Numbered from the stretch's first letter, positions 1-9,863 are shown. The stretch is 64,000 nucleotides of DNA from Brettanomyces bruxellensis (GCF_011074885.1 NC_054689.1:1860001-1924000), one strand, 5' to 3'. Translations and numbers: made by a program. The notes: generated from the sequence alone by a model not told the origin.

Positions 1-1
1 T

Positions 2-139
2 ACCTCAAATGATGCAGAACTTTCATTGAATTTAAATGACAATGTTGCCTCAACTGTGTCAGAGACTGAGGAATTGGCAGGCCTGACAAATGGACATCAC
101 GGTGAGAATGTTTTATATCGATATCAGGCCGACTTTTGA
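2..139 (+). CDS. C-terminal end of an unidentified gene cut by the left edge
   Basis: A reading frame open from base 2 runs to a TGA at 137-139 and gives about 45 residues, rich in Asn, Glu, Ser and Thr and ending in Tyr-Gln-Ala-Asp-Phe. The other two forward frames stop earlier. The polar, low-complexity character fits a disordered C-terminal tail. No domain is recognisable and the start lies outside the window, so no function is assigned. It could also be chance open sequence. Confidence 0.4.
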   Translation, partial: TSNDAELSLNLNDNVASTVSETEELAGLTNGHHGENVLYRYQADF

Positions 140-504
140 GTGTGAAGAGCCTGAGTCCTCGATACTTTTTCATCCGCCTCTACAAAAATATTTTCAAGTT
201 TTGAAATTACGGACGATCCTTTCCAACCCTAGTCTTTTTTTGCTTTGGTTTATTTATTCGAAATCTCGGACATTCTCTAGTTTTGTTTCCTGTGTTTAGA
301 GCATATCCTTTTCCCTTTGTATTATTTTAATATGAATTGTTCCGTGAATGAAATATACCTCCAGATAGAATTTAGATTTTATTTAAGGCATCTCTTTTAC
401 CAATACACATCTTCATAGAATACAAAAGGAGAGGGGGGGAAATACGCGTCTGAATTTTTGTTTTTTTACATCTGCGCGGGGTTTTGTATTTTAAGAAGCT
501 ATGC

Positions 505-535
<31 letters not shown>

Positions 536-693
536 CTTGAAACAGATCAGCATGCGAATGATATGGAGTCTTTTCACTGAGGAGATTTTTACTTGAGAAC
601 ATATGCTTCATAGTGAGGTAAAGCACTATTTTTTTCGTTTTTATCTCTGGGATAAAGAAACGTATTCTATCCTTGAGTACAATCAAGATTAGA
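140..693. other. Intergenic region upstream of the GH76 gene
   Basis: No convincing gene is present in these 554 bases. The main feature is an unbroken run of about 28 adenines near 504-531. In yeast such tracts usually exclude nucleosomes in promoters, here that of the gene starting at 694. Short open frames on either strand here have no recognisable protein character. Confidence 0.6.
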
Positions 694-2055
694 ATGAAGT
701 TCACCTCGATAGTTGCAGTTTTTTCTGCTCTTTTTGGATTCTGTAATGCGGTTGATCTGGACGTTAGCAGCTATGATTCTATAAGATCTGCATGTGCTTT
801 GATTGCAGATGGTTTGATGGACTATTACTGGGGTTATCAATATGGAGGTACGGTTGGTATGTTTACCCATCCTTATTATTGGTGGGAAGCTGGAGGAGCA
901 TGGGGATCCATGATCGACTACTCATTCTTTTTCCAGAATCATACATACGATAAAACGATCATAACAGCCATGGAATATCAGACTGGAGATGATGGAAATT
1001 ATATGCCTTTGAATCAAACCACCACAGAAGGTAATGATGACCAGGTTTTCTGGGGTATTGCTGCTATTCAGGCTGCCGAAAGGAACTTCACGAATCCATC
1101 TAAAAAGGATTTCCAATGGCTTTATCTTGCGCAAGGTGTGTTCAACACAATGGCATGGAGATGGGATAGCTCGTATTGTGATGGTGGCCTACGTTGGCAG
1201 ATTTTCCAATGGAATTCTGGTTATAATTATAAGAACACAGTTAGTAACGCTGGACTTTTCCACTTGGCTGCCAGGTTGGCAAGGTATACTGGTAATAGCA
1301 CATATTCCGAATGGGCAGAAAAAGTTTACGACTGGTTGGTTGGAGTGGAATTTGTTAATGAGGGAATAAAGACCCCTGGATATTATTTTGCGTATGATGG
1401 TGCATCAATCGAAGGAAATTGTACAACAATTAAGCCTTATCAGTGGTCTTACAACGCCGGATTGTTGATTGCAGGTTGTGCTTACATGTACAACAGTTCC
1501 GGAAATGATACTTGGTTGACTCGTACAAAAGGTTGGGTGAAAGGTGTTACCGTGTTCTTTAACAGTACTACGGATGTTATGTATGAGGCAGCTTGTCAAA
1601 ATGCCGGCACATGTAATAATGATCAAAGGTGTTTCAGGGCATATCTAGCCAGATTCATGAGTCTTACAGCTGTTTTAGCTCCTGATACTTATGACGATAT
1701 TATGACATATCTGACGGCATCCGCAAAAGCAGCTGCACAGTCTTGTTCTGGAGGTTCTGATGGACATACGTGTGGTATGAATTGGTTCGTTGATGGTTGG
1801 GATGGTAAATATGGATTGGGTGAACAGATGTCGGCGTTGGAAGTTATACAAAATTTACTCGCTTCTGAACGAGCTGCACCTTATACCGCAAAAAATGGAG
1901 GATCATCTACTGGATCTGGTAATGCTGGAATGGGGTCTACAGAAGAATCAGATAAACCTTTGGATTTGGATAAAGGAGATACTGCTGGAGCATCTATTAT
2001 TACAGTAATCATTGGGGTTTCAATTATCGGCCTCGCATATTATGTTTTGAAATAA
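694..2055 (+). CDS. DCW1/DFG5: GPI-anchored cell-wall mannosidase/transglycosidase, GH76 (Dcw1/Dfg5 family)
   Basis: The 453-residue protein belongs to glycoside hydrolase family 76, whose yeast members Dcw1 and Dfg5 are thought to attach GPI-proteins to the wall glucan by acting on the GPI mannan core. The start is the ATG at 694; the frame extends upstream only through non-ATG codons. Residues 1-19 form a signal peptide ending near Cys-Asn-Ala. The adjacent Asp-Asp pair expected for GH76 catalysis is at about 115-116 (Gly-Asn-Asp-Asp-Gln). Aromatic runs such as HPYYWWEAGGAWGSMIDY are typical of the family. The tail has a Gly/Ser-rich segment followed by an uncharged hydrophobic stretch ending in Lys, as expected for GPI attachment. 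Length matches the two S. cerevisiae paralogues (about 450-460); which of the two it represents cannot be decided. Confidence 0.9.
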   Translation: MKFTSIVAVFSALFGFCNAVDLDVSSYDSIRSACALIADGLMDYYWGYQYGGTVGMFTHPYYWWEAGGAWGSMIDYSFFFQNHTYDKTIITAMEYQTGDDGNYMPLNQTTTEGNDDQVFWGIAAIQAAERNFTNPSKKDFQWLYLAQGVFNTMAWRWDSSYCDGGLRWQIFQWNSGYNYKNTVSNAGLFHLAARLARYTGNSTYSEWAEKVYDWLVGVEFVNEGIKTPGYYFAYDGASIEGNCTTIKPYQWSYNAGLLIAGCAYMYNSSGNDTWLTRTKGWVKGVTVFFNSTTDVMYEAACQNAGTCNNDQRCFRAYLARFMSLTAVLAPDTYDDIMTYLTASAKAAAQSCSGGSDGHTCGMNWFVDGWDGKYGLGEQMSALEVIQNLLASERAAPYTAKNGGSSTGSGNAGMGSTEESDKPLDLDKGDTAGASIITVIIGVSIIGLAYYVLK

Positions 2056-2518
2056 GATATATATGTATTTTGAATTGCAACATTCAACAAAGATGCAGGG
2101 TTTTTTTATCATTTTTCTTTTCTAACAGAGTTGCTATATTTCTTCGATCATAAAATGTAGTGATTTGTACGATTTAAAATTGGATTAAATATGGCACATA
2201 TACTATCATCAGATTCTATTTTACATTCAGTATGTACTGTGCGTCTTTAAATTTCGTCAGCAAGAATTTAAATGACATCAATGAATGCAAATTGAGAGCG
2301 GAGAGCTAAATAAGAATGTTAAATTAATAATATATGGATCAATAATAACGTGCTCCTAGAATTAGAGACGAACCTGTATCAAAAAGCAAAAAAAAATTAA
2401 GTAGTCATCGTCTATTGTAAGGTAAACCGTAACGAGCGAAAGATGTTAAATATGATCTGACTAAATACAAGAATTGGAGCGTCAGAAAAATCAAATGGAA
2501 AAGAACCAATAATTCCAT
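2056..2518. other. Convergent intergenic region (3' ends of the GH76 gene and RCF2)
   Basis: These 463 bases separate two convergent genes. They are AT-rich with short T and A runs such as those near 2100 and 2388, which suit 3'-end formation. No open frame of note or RNA gene is seen. Confidence 0.5.
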
Positions 2519-3163
2519 TCATTCTTGTACTTTCCTATTCTCCTTCTCCTTTTGAGCCTGTTTAGCCTGTTCGGCCTGGAACATTATCTGTCTCATGTAG
2601 TCATCGTCAGCTTTATTTTCGATATTTTTAGCCTTGGACTTGTTTTCATCCATCATACTCAAACCGATAGAACCTAGTAATAAAATGATTGTAACGAACT
2701 GTGCATACATACGCGCATCATAAAACTGCTGGGCCTTGCTCATCAATTTGTCCCTACTTGCATATTTCCAAGATCCCCATAGTGAAGCAGCCCAAAGTCC
2801 AGTGATGATTTTATATTTATTGCTATTTATGGAACTGATAATCTTTTGGCTCTGTGTCATAGACGACCATTCTTTTTGCTCCTCCTTAACGGCCTCGTTC
2901 ATATTGACATTCGGAGTATCATATTTTTCACTAAATCCCTGAGATGCAAGCTCTCCAGCAACAGTCGCACCAAATGCTGGAGGGGTGATTGCAACGGCTG
3001 TTTTCATTGAGTATGTCCAGGAAGCAAGCTTCTTAGGATATTTGAAACGTGCGTACGCAAATATACCTGCGGAAACAGCAAAACCAACCGCGATACCTTT
3101 CAATCCTCCAAGAAGCACGTAGTTGTTATGTGCCTTTCTTTCTTCTTCTGTAGTAATTCTCAT
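2519..3163 (-). CDS. RCF2: Respiratory supercomplex factor 2
   Basis: The 214-residue protein matches Rcf2 of the mitochondrial inner membrane, which associates with cytochrome c oxidase and the III-IV supercomplexes. It begins MRITTEEERKAHN like the yeast protein. It has a glycine-rich N-terminal membrane pair (LLGGLKGIAVGFAVSAG), the conserved stretch KYKIITGLWAASLWGSWKY, and then the HIG1 signature QFYDARMYAQFVTI, followed by a membrane segment and a charged coiled tail. S. cerevisiae Rcf2 is about 224 residues. It is divergent from ILV1 across a 1.05-kb intergenic region. Confidence 0.92.
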   Translation of the reverse strand: MRITTEEERKAHNNYVLLGGLKGIAVGFAVSAGIFAYARFKYPKKLASWTYSMKTAVAITPPAFGATVAGELASQGFSEKYDTPNVNMNEAVKEEQKEWSSMTQSQKIISSINSNKYKIITGLWAASLWGSWKYASRDKLMSKAQQFYDARMYAQFVTIILLLGSIGLSMMDENKSKAKNIENKADDDYMRQIMFQAEQAKQAQKEKENRKVQE

Positions 3164-3246
3164 TGTTGCTCTTCACTATAATTTAGTAGTATTAAAAATA
3201 CCCTTTGCTATGTCAATAGATATATTTCTTTCTATCTCTGGGGTAA

Positions 3247-3315
3247 ACATCTGACTCGAATAAGGTTCTATTATCATCATTGGAACTCTATTTATTTTAT
3301 AAGCGAGTCAGATGT
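3247..3315. repeat. 12-bp perfect inverted repeat with 45-base spacer
   Basis: ACATCTGACTCG at 3247-3258 is the exact reverse complement of CGAGTCAGATGT at 3304-3315. Each arm contains TGACTC, the core of a Gcn4 half-site pair, so this may be a paired regulator site or a hairpin. The repeat lies close to the RCF2 start (3163), about 900 bases from ILV1. Confidence 0.6.
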
Positions 3316-3972
3316 GCTCGCACCTTGGCAAAAAAAAAAAAAAAAACTGAACGGATCAATCGGATAAGGAAATATGAAAAGAAAATCTGTGTTCTCGTAG
3401 GCCTGTTTCAATCATTTTGACTGGGCGTCTCCTGCCAAACCCCTCCAAACTCTTAGGTAATAAAATATTTTCCAACCAACCAAATTTCGCGGGTGCCACC
3501 CGGATAAACAAATAGGCCATTTTCTAAGTAATCTCTTGATCTCCCATAATATATAGCAAATTTCATACTGTTAAATAAGAGCTCAAATCAAGCTTTAAAA
3601 GCTTTAGGCCGGTTTGATCAAGGAATTCGTCTTCGTTAATCGTATCCTGTTTCTTGTGTTTAAATAACTGCTTTTTCATCTCTGGGCATATGACTTAGAT
3701 CAGTTTTTGTCCTGTTGACCATTTCAAATAGACTACTTAATTTTTATTTTGTTAATTCACCTGATAACTTAAAGCAAACACTTCAAAATAAGCTGAAGTG
3801 AATAGCTTGAAATATATGATTTATGCTTGATTCGTTTTTTTTGTGGTATTTGGGGATTTAAGTATCATCTTGAATCCCGAAACATCATTAATTTTTTTTT
3901 GCGTCTTTCGGCTGTTTAGTCCCTCCTCTCTTTGCGTGAAATCTAATCTCCTGTTAAGGTCCTTCGCTGACA

Positions 3973-3982
3973 CCGGTACCGG
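3973..3982. promoter_or_regulatory. Leu3-type site in the ILV1 promoter
   Basis: The perfect palindrome CCGGTACCGG matches the CCGGNNCCGG consensus bound by the zinc-cluster regulator Leu3, which controls branched-chain amino-acid genes. It lies about 230 bp upstream of the ILV1 ATG. Binding is inferred from the motif only. Confidence 0.65.
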
Positions 3983-3999
3983 AATCCATTCGTTCCCGA

Positions 4000-4006
4000 T
4001 GAGTCA
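4000..4006 (+). promoter_or_regulatory. Gcn4 site in the ILV1 promoter
   Basis: TGAGTCA is the exact Gcn4 (general amino-acid control) recognition sequence. It lies 18 bp downstream of the Leu3-type palindrome and about 208 bp upstream of the ILV1 start, a typical distance for an upstream activating site. Confidence 0.65.
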
Positions 4007-4102
4007 AAAAAATTTTCTACGCGCTATTCGGTAATTAACTAATAATACCAGAAACTTGAATGAAAATTTGGCGACCGTAATTTTTCAAAAGATTGTCAGT
4101 AC

Positions 4103-4110
4103 TATAAAAG
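4103..4110 (+). promoter_or_regulatory. ILV1 TATA box
   Basis: TATAAAAG lies 104 bp upstream of the ILV1 ATG and downstream of the activator sites, the usual order in regulated yeast promoters. Confidence 0.55.
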
Positions 4111-4213
4111 ATAAATTTGGATTTTTACACCGCTGTTATCTATTTCATTAGGAATACACAATTCCTTTTAGTTTTGATATAGCATCAATCTGAGAGATTT
4201 AAAGGACATATAA

Positions 4214-5965
4214 ATGACTTTTTTGACAAAGGTTGTTATGGTGAGCCCTAGAAGGGTCTCCACTGTTTTCAAACCCTTGATGGCCTCGAAGCTAAATCTG
4301 TCGAGAGGGATCAGATGCCAAAGTACATTTTCAAAGAAAACACCAGAGGAGTTACGGGCTGAAACTTTAAAGAAGTTCCCAGACCTGAAAGATACTGATT
4401 TGCTTCCAAATGGAAGGCCTGATTATGTCAAGTTGATTTTGACTTCAAGGGTGTATGATATTATTGATGGAAGTCCTTTGTCGGCAGCTCCACTTTTATC
4501 GCAAAAGACAAAATCCAAGGTGTATTTGAAAAGAGAGGATACACTTCCAGTGTTCTCCTTCAAATTGAGGGGTGCCTACAACATGATTGCCAGTCTCAGT
4601 GAAGAAAGAAGGTCTAAGGGTGTTATTGCTTGCTCGGCAGGTAATCATGCGCAAGGTATTGCTTACTCTGCTAAGCATATGGGTGTTCCAGCAACAATTG
4701 TCATGCCAACTGCTACACCGGCAATTAAGTACAATAACGTGAGCCGTCTGGGAGCAAGGGTTGTTCTATTCGGTGATGATTTTGATGCCGCCAAAGCCGA
4801 GTGTGACAGATTGTCTGAGGAAGAAGGTTTAACTAATATTCCACCCTTTGACCATCCTTACGTTATTGCAGGTCAAGGTACCATTGCAATGGAACTTCTG
4901 AGACAAGTTAAGTCGCACTCCCTTAGTGCTGTGTTTGTGGCCATTGGTGGTGGTGGTTTGATTTCTGGTATCGGATCCTATCTGAAAAGATTGGCCCCAA
5001 GTGTCAAGGTCATTGGTGTTGAAACGTTTGATGCTGATACTATGTATCAGTCTTTGAAAGCAAACAAACGTGTTACCTTAAGTACTGTTGGTTTGTTTGC
5101 AGATGGTACTGCTGTCAAGACCATTGGTGAGGAAACTTTCCGCACGTGCCAGGATTTCGGCATTGATGAAGTCGTCAGAGTTAATACTGATGAAATCAGC
5201 GCTGCAATTAAGGACGTCTTCGAGGACACAAGATCGATAATGGAACCTTCAGGTGCTATGACTGTTGCCGGTATGAAGAGATACATTTTGGAACATCCAG
5301 AAATCGACCACTCAAAGGAAACGTACGTTCCTATTTTGAGTGGCGCCAACATGAACTTTGATAGACTTAGGTTTGTCAGTGAGAGAGCAGTCCTAGGTGA
5401 GGGTAAGGAGGTTTTCCTTGGCGTTGAGATTCCTGATAAGCCAGGTACTTTCTTACAGCTACAAAAGATCATTGATCCAAGAGCTGTTACTGAGTTTTCA
5501 TACAGGTACTCCGATGAGGCAAAAGAAACTGGCTCTGCCAGTGTGTACACTTCTTTCTCTGTTCAGAATAGAGATTCCGAACTTCCAGAAATCTTGTCCG
5601 AAATTCGGAAAGCTGGTTTTAAAGCTTGGGACCTTTCTGACAACGAGCTTGCTAAATCTCACGGAAGGTATCTCGTTGGAGGTAAATCATACGTTCCAAA
5701 TGAAAGAATCATTGCTTTCGAATTCCCAGAAAGGCCAGGTGCCCTAACCAAGTTCCTTGACTTACTTCAAACAAAATGGAACTTGACTTTATTCCATTAT
5801 AGAAATCATGGTGATGATATCGGAAAGGTTCTTGCCGGTATTTGCGTCCCTCCAGAAGATAATGCCAAATTTGTTAGTTTCCTCAAGAAGCTTGGCTACA
5901 AATATAAAGAGGAGACTGATAATGTTGCATTCAAGCTATTCTTGACCAAGAACGCTTCGAATTGA
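4214..5965 (+). CDS. ILV1: Threonine dehydratase (deaminase), mitochondrial
   Basis: The 583-residue PLP enzyme converts L-threonine to 2-oxobutanoate and ammonia, the first step of isoleucine synthesis, in the mitochondrion. Residues 1-40 are basic and Ser/Thr-rich, as in a mitochondrial presequence. The PLP lysine is in [11 protein letters not shown] (about Lys117), SAGNHAQG is the phosphate/substrate loop, and the glycine loop [11 protein letters not shown] follows. The C-terminal third carries two ACT-like regulatory domains (from about 395 and about 490), the site of isoleucine feedback in this family. Length is close to S. cerevisiae Ilv1 (576). The promoter carries Leu3 and Gcn4 sites. 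Confidence 0.97.
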   Translation: MTFLTKVVMVSPRRVSTVFKPLMASKLNLSRGIRCQSTFSKKTPEELRAETLKKFPDLKDTDLLPNGRPDYVKLILTSRVYDIIDGSPLSAAPLLSQKTKSKVYLKREDTLPVFSFKLRGAYNMIASLSEERRSKGVIACSAGNHAQGIAYSAKHMGVPATIVMPTATPAIKYNNVSRLGARVVLFGDDFDAAKAECDRLSEEEGLTNIPPFDHPYVIAGQGTIAMELLRQVKSHSLSAVFVAIGGGGLISGIGSYLKRLAPSVKVIGVETFDADTMYQSLKANKRVTLSTVGLFADGTAVKTIGEETFRTCQDFGIDEVVRVNTDEISAAIKDVFEDTRSIMEPSGAMTVAGMKRYILEHPEIDHSKETYVPILSGANMNFDRLRFVSERAVLGEGKEVFLGVEIPDKPGTFLQLQKIIDPRAVTEFSYRYSDEAKETGSASVYTSFSVQNRDSELPEILSEIRKAGFKAWDLSDNELAKSHGRYLVGGKSYVPNERIIAFEFPERPGALTKFLDLLQTKWNLTLFHYRNHGDDIGKVLAGICVPPEDNAKFVSFLKKLGYKYKEETDNVAFKLFLTKNASN

Positions 5966-6334
5966 ACGAGAGATTATTGTTCAAAACTTTGTTTTATTAC
6001 ATTTTCCCTGATATTTTCGATATATTAACAACATCATATAATCGTATAATTGTTTTATCGTAATCTTCAAGATTAAATTCTGAGGTTGTTTTCTAATTTT
6101 CTTCTTATCTTTTGACATCTTCGGTGGCATGTCTGAAGGAAGGAACTGAATATAGGAGCATTTTTCATTTTATCAAGTCGCTGTTTTTGCTTTCTTTTTT
6201 TTTCTTTTTTCGTTCATTTTTTTTTACATTGAAGTTGGTACGTTCACATATATTTTTCACATCACAGTAAGCAGTTTCAACCCATTACTCAGACTAAACG
6301 ATATCTATTTTCAATATAAGAATAATGGAATACA
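5966..6334. other. Intergenic region between ILV1 and IFM1
   Basis: These 369 bases hold the ILV1 3' end and the IFM1 promoter. T-rich runs at about 6190-6230 are promoter-like. An upstream ATG at 6325 precedes the IFM1 start. No gene is seen. Confidence 0.5.
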
Positions 6335-6384
6335 ATGTTATTCAAATTGCTCTATGGTTATGGGAGAAAAAAGTTATGGCTTGA
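6325..6384 (+). promoter_or_regulatory. Upstream ORF overlapping the IFM1 start
   Basis: An ATG at 6325, ten bases before the IFM1 ATG (6335) and in a different frame, opens 19 codons that end at TGA 6382-6384, inside IFM1. A scanning ribosome meets this ATG first (context AATAATGG), so it should reduce initiation at 6335 unless transcription starts between the two ATGs or leaky scanning is efficient. Confidence 0.55.
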
Positions 6385-8719
6385 ACCAAGGAGTACCAGA
6401 TTATTAATGGCTTGCTCCTGTAATTACAGTGGTGTTGCAGCGAGAAGATCAAGATTTGGAAGAAAGCTGGAAAAAAGCACTGCTAAAGCTGAAATAAATA
6501 AACCTTCCAATCATGTGAAGTCTAAAGACACAAAAAAGGTAGATCTAACTTCTATGTCACATAACAAATTCAATTTGATTTCCAAGGCATTAAAAAGCAG
6601 TAATTCTTTTAAATCTACTCCTCGTCAAACCGACATTGATCAAACGCATTTATCAGGAACTGGTGGTGGCGATGTCAAAGACAAGTCACAAGTAAAAGAC
6701 CAATCATTCCGCAAAAATGAGAAATCTTCTTTCAAAAATACGGAGAAGCTGGGACGGAGTTCCGACTCCAAACCGAAGGTAAAGACGAGCAATTCCTTGA
6801 AAAAGAAGAAAAATCAAAAGTTGGTTCGCAAAAAGCATTTATCCAGCATGATTAAGTTGGATATACCATCCTTTCTGTCAGTTGCAAACTTGGCATCTAT
6901 ACTAAGGGTTCGTGTGCCTGATCTTGTTTCAAAGATGAAAGGTCTAGAGTTTGAAAATATTTCTAATGACTATATAATGGATGCTGACACTGCTGGATTG
7001 ATTGCCGAAGAATACGGTTTTGAGGTTAATCAAGATGATAAACTCGGAGCAGATTTATTTCCGAGCCCCGAACCCAAAGACAAAACCAGCTTAAAGTCAA
7101 GATCGCCTGTTGTAACCATTATGGGTCACGTTGATCATGGAAAAACCACCATATTGGATTATTTTAGAAGATCATCCATTGCAAAAGATGAAAAGGGAGG
7201 CATTACACAAAGAATTGGTGCTTTTGTTGTTAAACCAAAGAGTTCCGAACGGAGTATCACTTTTCTTGACACACCGGGTCATGCAGCGTTTTTAAAGATG
7301 AGAGAAAGGGGAGCTAATATGACAGATATTGTTGTTCTAGTTGTTGCCGCCGAGGATTCGGTGATGCCCCAGACAATCGAAGCCATTAAGCATACAAAAT
7401 CTGCTGGAGTTCCAATGATTGTGGCTATCAATAAATGTGATAAGCCGGATGCGAACCCCGATAAAGTTGTTGCTGATCTCTCTAGAAATGGTGTTGATGT
7501 TGAAGATTATGGTGGAGAGGTTCCTGTGATTCGTATTTCCGCAAAGACCGGGATGGGAATGAAGGATTTAGAAGAAACGATTATAACTGTCGCTGAACTT
7601 CTTGAATTAAAGGCTGAAACTCAAAATATTCCAGTTGAAGGATGGATTTTAGAATCGCAGGTTAAACATGGTCTTGGTAACTGTGCCACATTTTTACTAA
7701 AAAAGGGTATTTTAAAGAAAGGTATGATCTTGGTTGCAGGTACGACATGGTGTAAAGTAAGAGTTATGAAAGATGAAAATGGAAAGTCTGCTACACAAGC
7801 GAAGCCAGCATTTCCGGTGGAAATATCAGGGTGGAAAGATATTCCAGAAGCAGGTGACTTTGCAATTCAGGCAAAGAACGAGGCATTTGCAAAGAAAGTG
7901 GTTGCCAATAGGGAGAGGAGAAAACAGCAGTTGATGGAAGCAGATCAAGTTGAAGATATGAATAACAAAAGATTAAAGCAAGTACACGATTCAGAAAGAG
8001 TAGAAAAAATACAGGAATATCAAGATGAAGGTTTTAGTATGGATGAAATTAAACAATTGGAGCCAGACCTTTTTGAAACGGAAAAGATACAAACAAAAAG
8101 AGTCAGTTATATTATCAAAGCAGATGTGAGTGGCTCCGCTGAAGCTGTGAGGCAAAGTATAGAAGGCCTTGGAAATGATGAGGTGACCGCCTTTGTCTTA
8201 TATGCTGAAGTTGGACCTCCTACGGAATCTGATATTGAGCGAGCAAAATCCTCCGGTTCCACAATTCTTGTTTTTAACATGAAAGTTGCACGAGATATAG
8301 CAAATTCCGCATCATCTGCTGGAGTAAAAATTCAGGAGTTTGGAGTCATATACCATCTCATAGAAAGCGTTGTGACTACTCTCACAGAGACATTGCCAGT
8401 TAAATTTGAAACGAAAGTTGTTAGTAAAGCTTCGATTAAAAAGTTGTTTGAAATTAGCTTGAAGGGAAAGAATAGCATAGTTATCGCTGGATCCAGGGTC
8501 ACGGATGGTATTCTTAAGAAGTCACTAGATGTTCGAATCGTTAGAAATGGGGAGACTATTTATAACGGAAAAATTAAAGAACTCAAAATTGAAAAGGATG
8601 ATGTTGCCCAGGTCAAGAATGGCGGTGATTGTGGCATAGCCCTAGAAGGTGATCCAGATCTTGAAGTCGGTGACACGATAGAAAATCTAAGCAAGATTCC
8701 GCTTAAACGTCATTTATAA
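6335..8719 (+). CDS. IFM1: Mitochondrial translation initiation factor 2
   Basis: The 794-residue GTPase brings formyl-methionyl initiator tRNA to the mitochondrial ribosome. A basic N-terminus (about 1-170) serves as presequence and linker. An IF2 N-terminal helical motif follows (IPSFLSVANLASILRVRVPD, about 175-195). The GTPase signatures are GHVDHGKT (about 263-270), DTPGHAAF (about 311) and NKCDKPD (about 365). Domain II and a charged coiled linker with many Arg and Gln residues lead to the IF2 C-terminal domains, including the stretch KADVSGSAEAV and the fMet-tRNA-binding C2 barrel. It is somewhat longer than S. cerevisiae Ifm1 (676), mainly in the linkers. The nearby upstream ORF suggests translational restraint. 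Confidence 0.95.
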   Translation: MLFKLLYGYGRKKLWLEPRSTRLLMACSCNYSGVAARRSRFGRKLEKSTAKAEINKPSNHVKSKDTKKVDLTSMSHNKFNLISKALKSSNSFKSTPRQTDIDQTHLSGTGGGDVKDKSQVKDQSFRKNEKSSFKNTEKLGRSSDSKPKVKTSNSLKKKKNQKLVRKKHLSSMIKLDIPSFLSVANLASILRVRVPDLVSKMKGLEFENISNDYIMDADTAGLIAEEYGFEVNQDDKLGADLFPSPEPKDKTSLKSRSPVVTIMGHVDHGKTTILDYFRRSSIAKDEKGGITQRIGAFVVKPKSSERSITFLDTPGHAAFLKMRERGANMTDIVVLVVAAEDSVMPQTIEAIKHTKSAGVPMIVAINKCDKPDANPDKVVADLSRNGVDVEDYGGEVPVIRISAKTGMGMKDLEETIITVAELLELKAETQNIPVEGWILESQVKHGLGNCATFLLKKGILKKGMILVAGTTWCKVRVMKDENGKSATQAKPAFPVEISGWKDIPEAGDFAIQAKNEAFAKKVVANRERRKQQLMEADQVEDMNNKRLKQVHDSERVEKIQEYQDEGFSMDEIKQLEPDLFETEKIQTKRVSYIIKADVSGSAEAVRQSIEGLGNDEVTAFVLYAEVGPPTESDIERAKSSGSTILVFNMKVARDIANSASSAGVKIQEFGVIYHLIESVVTTLTETLPVKFETKVVSKASIKKLFEISLKGKNSIVIAGSRVTDGILKKSLDVRIVRNGETIYNGKIKELKIEKDDVAQVKNGGDCGIALEGDPDLEVGDTIENLSKIPLKRHL

Positions 8720-8873
8720 ATATTGCAAATTATCTCATCGGAATACTTTTCTAATGATTACATGTATATAGTTTTGTTACCTCTCTTTATTCCATTAGTT
8801 ATGAACAAAAGAAGTGCCCCTGTGCATAGCTGAATTTGCATGCCTTTATTTATTTGTTGATTCTAAACTTATT

Positions 8874-9503
8874 TCAGATTTCTTGGTTTTTGAATGGAAA
8901 CACGTTGATTGTTGATGGAACATTCTCCTCAGATATACTATTATCCGCAGCAACTTTCGTAGAAAAATTTCTTTCAGCCATTCGAAGCCATATCCTCCTC
9001 CTTACAAATTTACCTAAATATCTACTGCTGTTCCAACGCTTGCTACCAAAGCTCGTTCCAGAGTATGTCCAACCATTCTCGTCCACATTATTTAACATTA
9101 AAATATGCCACTCATTCCAGGCCCATTCCCAATTTGTGCCTGGTAGCGGATACATTAGGACACTTTCCAAAGCTTTACCGTTCAAAGTCTGAAATCTTGG
9201 AGGATCCAACGGCTGAAGCAAAAACTGATTTGCATACATTGGAATCCCTAATATTGTTGATCCTCTTTGATTTTCTATAATAAATTCGAATTTAATATCC
9301 AATAAATGAAGAAGTGAATGATTTGAATCCGATCGTTGAGCATTATTAAAAAAATGGTATAAAGTACAATTCGCTAATGTTTCAATTAACTTATCGTTAT
9401 ATATGAACTGAGGTAGTTTAGAGATATCTTTATCAATATCCCTGAAATGCGAAATCGATTCAGGGATTCTTGTCTTGAGCCTTTCAAATTCGTTGAAATT
9501 CAT
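8874..9503 (-). CDS. SPO73: Dysferlin-domain protein, Spo73-like
   Basis: The 209-residue soluble protein has one dysferlin-type region (about 110-190). The spaced tryptophans are visible in NWEWAWNEWHILM, DENGWTYS and KRWNSSRYLG, and the basic exit motif is FVRRRIWLR. No membrane segment is seen, which argues against the Pex28-32 peroxisomal proteins that share the domain. S. cerevisiae Spo73 is a small dysferlin-domain protein (143 residues) needed for prospore-membrane growth. The present protein has about 100 extra N-terminal residues. It converges on IFM1 and diverges from SET2. The family is firm; the Spo73 assignment is by domain and size. Confidence 0.7.
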   Translation of the reverse strand: MNFNEFERLKTRIPESISHFRDIDKDISKLPQFIYNDKLIETLANCTLYHFFNNAQRSDSNHSLLHLLDIKFEFIIENQRGSTILGIPMYANQFLLQPLDPPRFQTLNGKALESVLMYPLPGTNWEWAWNEWHILMLNNVDENGWTYSGTSFGSKRWNSSRYLGKFVRRRIWLRMAERNFSTKVAADNSISEENVPSTINVFPFKNQEI

Positions 9504-9863
9504 GAATAACAGCTTTAATACACTATTTTCGTAGTTTCTACTTTTGTTCTCGTCTTTCCTTCCTTTATATCTTCAAGAAGTTTGATAATATGAAAATGAA
9601 TGGGAACAATTGTAGCGCCCACCTACGGAGAACAAGAACGATGTAAGTTGTAAGGATGCTATAAATAAATTTTTCGCGTATTCTTTTTTTCGAATATGTA
9701 TATATTTTTTTGTAATAGGAGGAGGGTGAGTTAGAAATGGAAACAGAAAAAATTCATCGGCGTTGACGAGACTTCGGTAAATACTCTCTCCCTATAAATC
9801 GTATTGTTATATGTTGTATCGTATATAGGTTCGATTACTTTCATTTTGCCTTAAAAAAGAGAC
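9504..9863. promoter_or_regulatory. Divergent SPO73-like/SET2 intergenic region
   Basis: These 360 bases contain both promoters. Poly-T stretches at about 9685-9715 and a TATATA run near 9698 are visible. A TCGTATATA string at about 9820 resembles a sterol element but is probably chance in AT-rich sequence. No gene is seen. Confidence 0.45.

Larger units (their letters stand above)
3164..4213. promoter_or_regulatory. Divergent RCF2/ILV1 intergenic region
   Basis: This 1,050-base spacer holds several signals but no gene. It carries a 12-bp perfect inverted repeat (3247-3258 and 3304-3315), an A16 tract near 3331, a Leu3-type palindrome (3973-3982), a Gcn4 site (4000-4006) and a TATA box (4103-4110). 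The last three lie in order toward the ILV1 start. A 63-codon open frame at 3843-4034 covers the Leu3 and Gcn4 sites and has no protein-like character. Confidence 0.6.

Noticed and set aside
372..704. 110-codon minus-strand open frame with a run of phenylalanines
   Set aside because: It is the translation of the long A/T tract near 504-531 and has no protein-like character.
4501..4980. Possible CUG-to-serine decoding in this yeast
   Set aside because: CTG codons fall on conserved leucines in Ilv1, consistent with the standard code.
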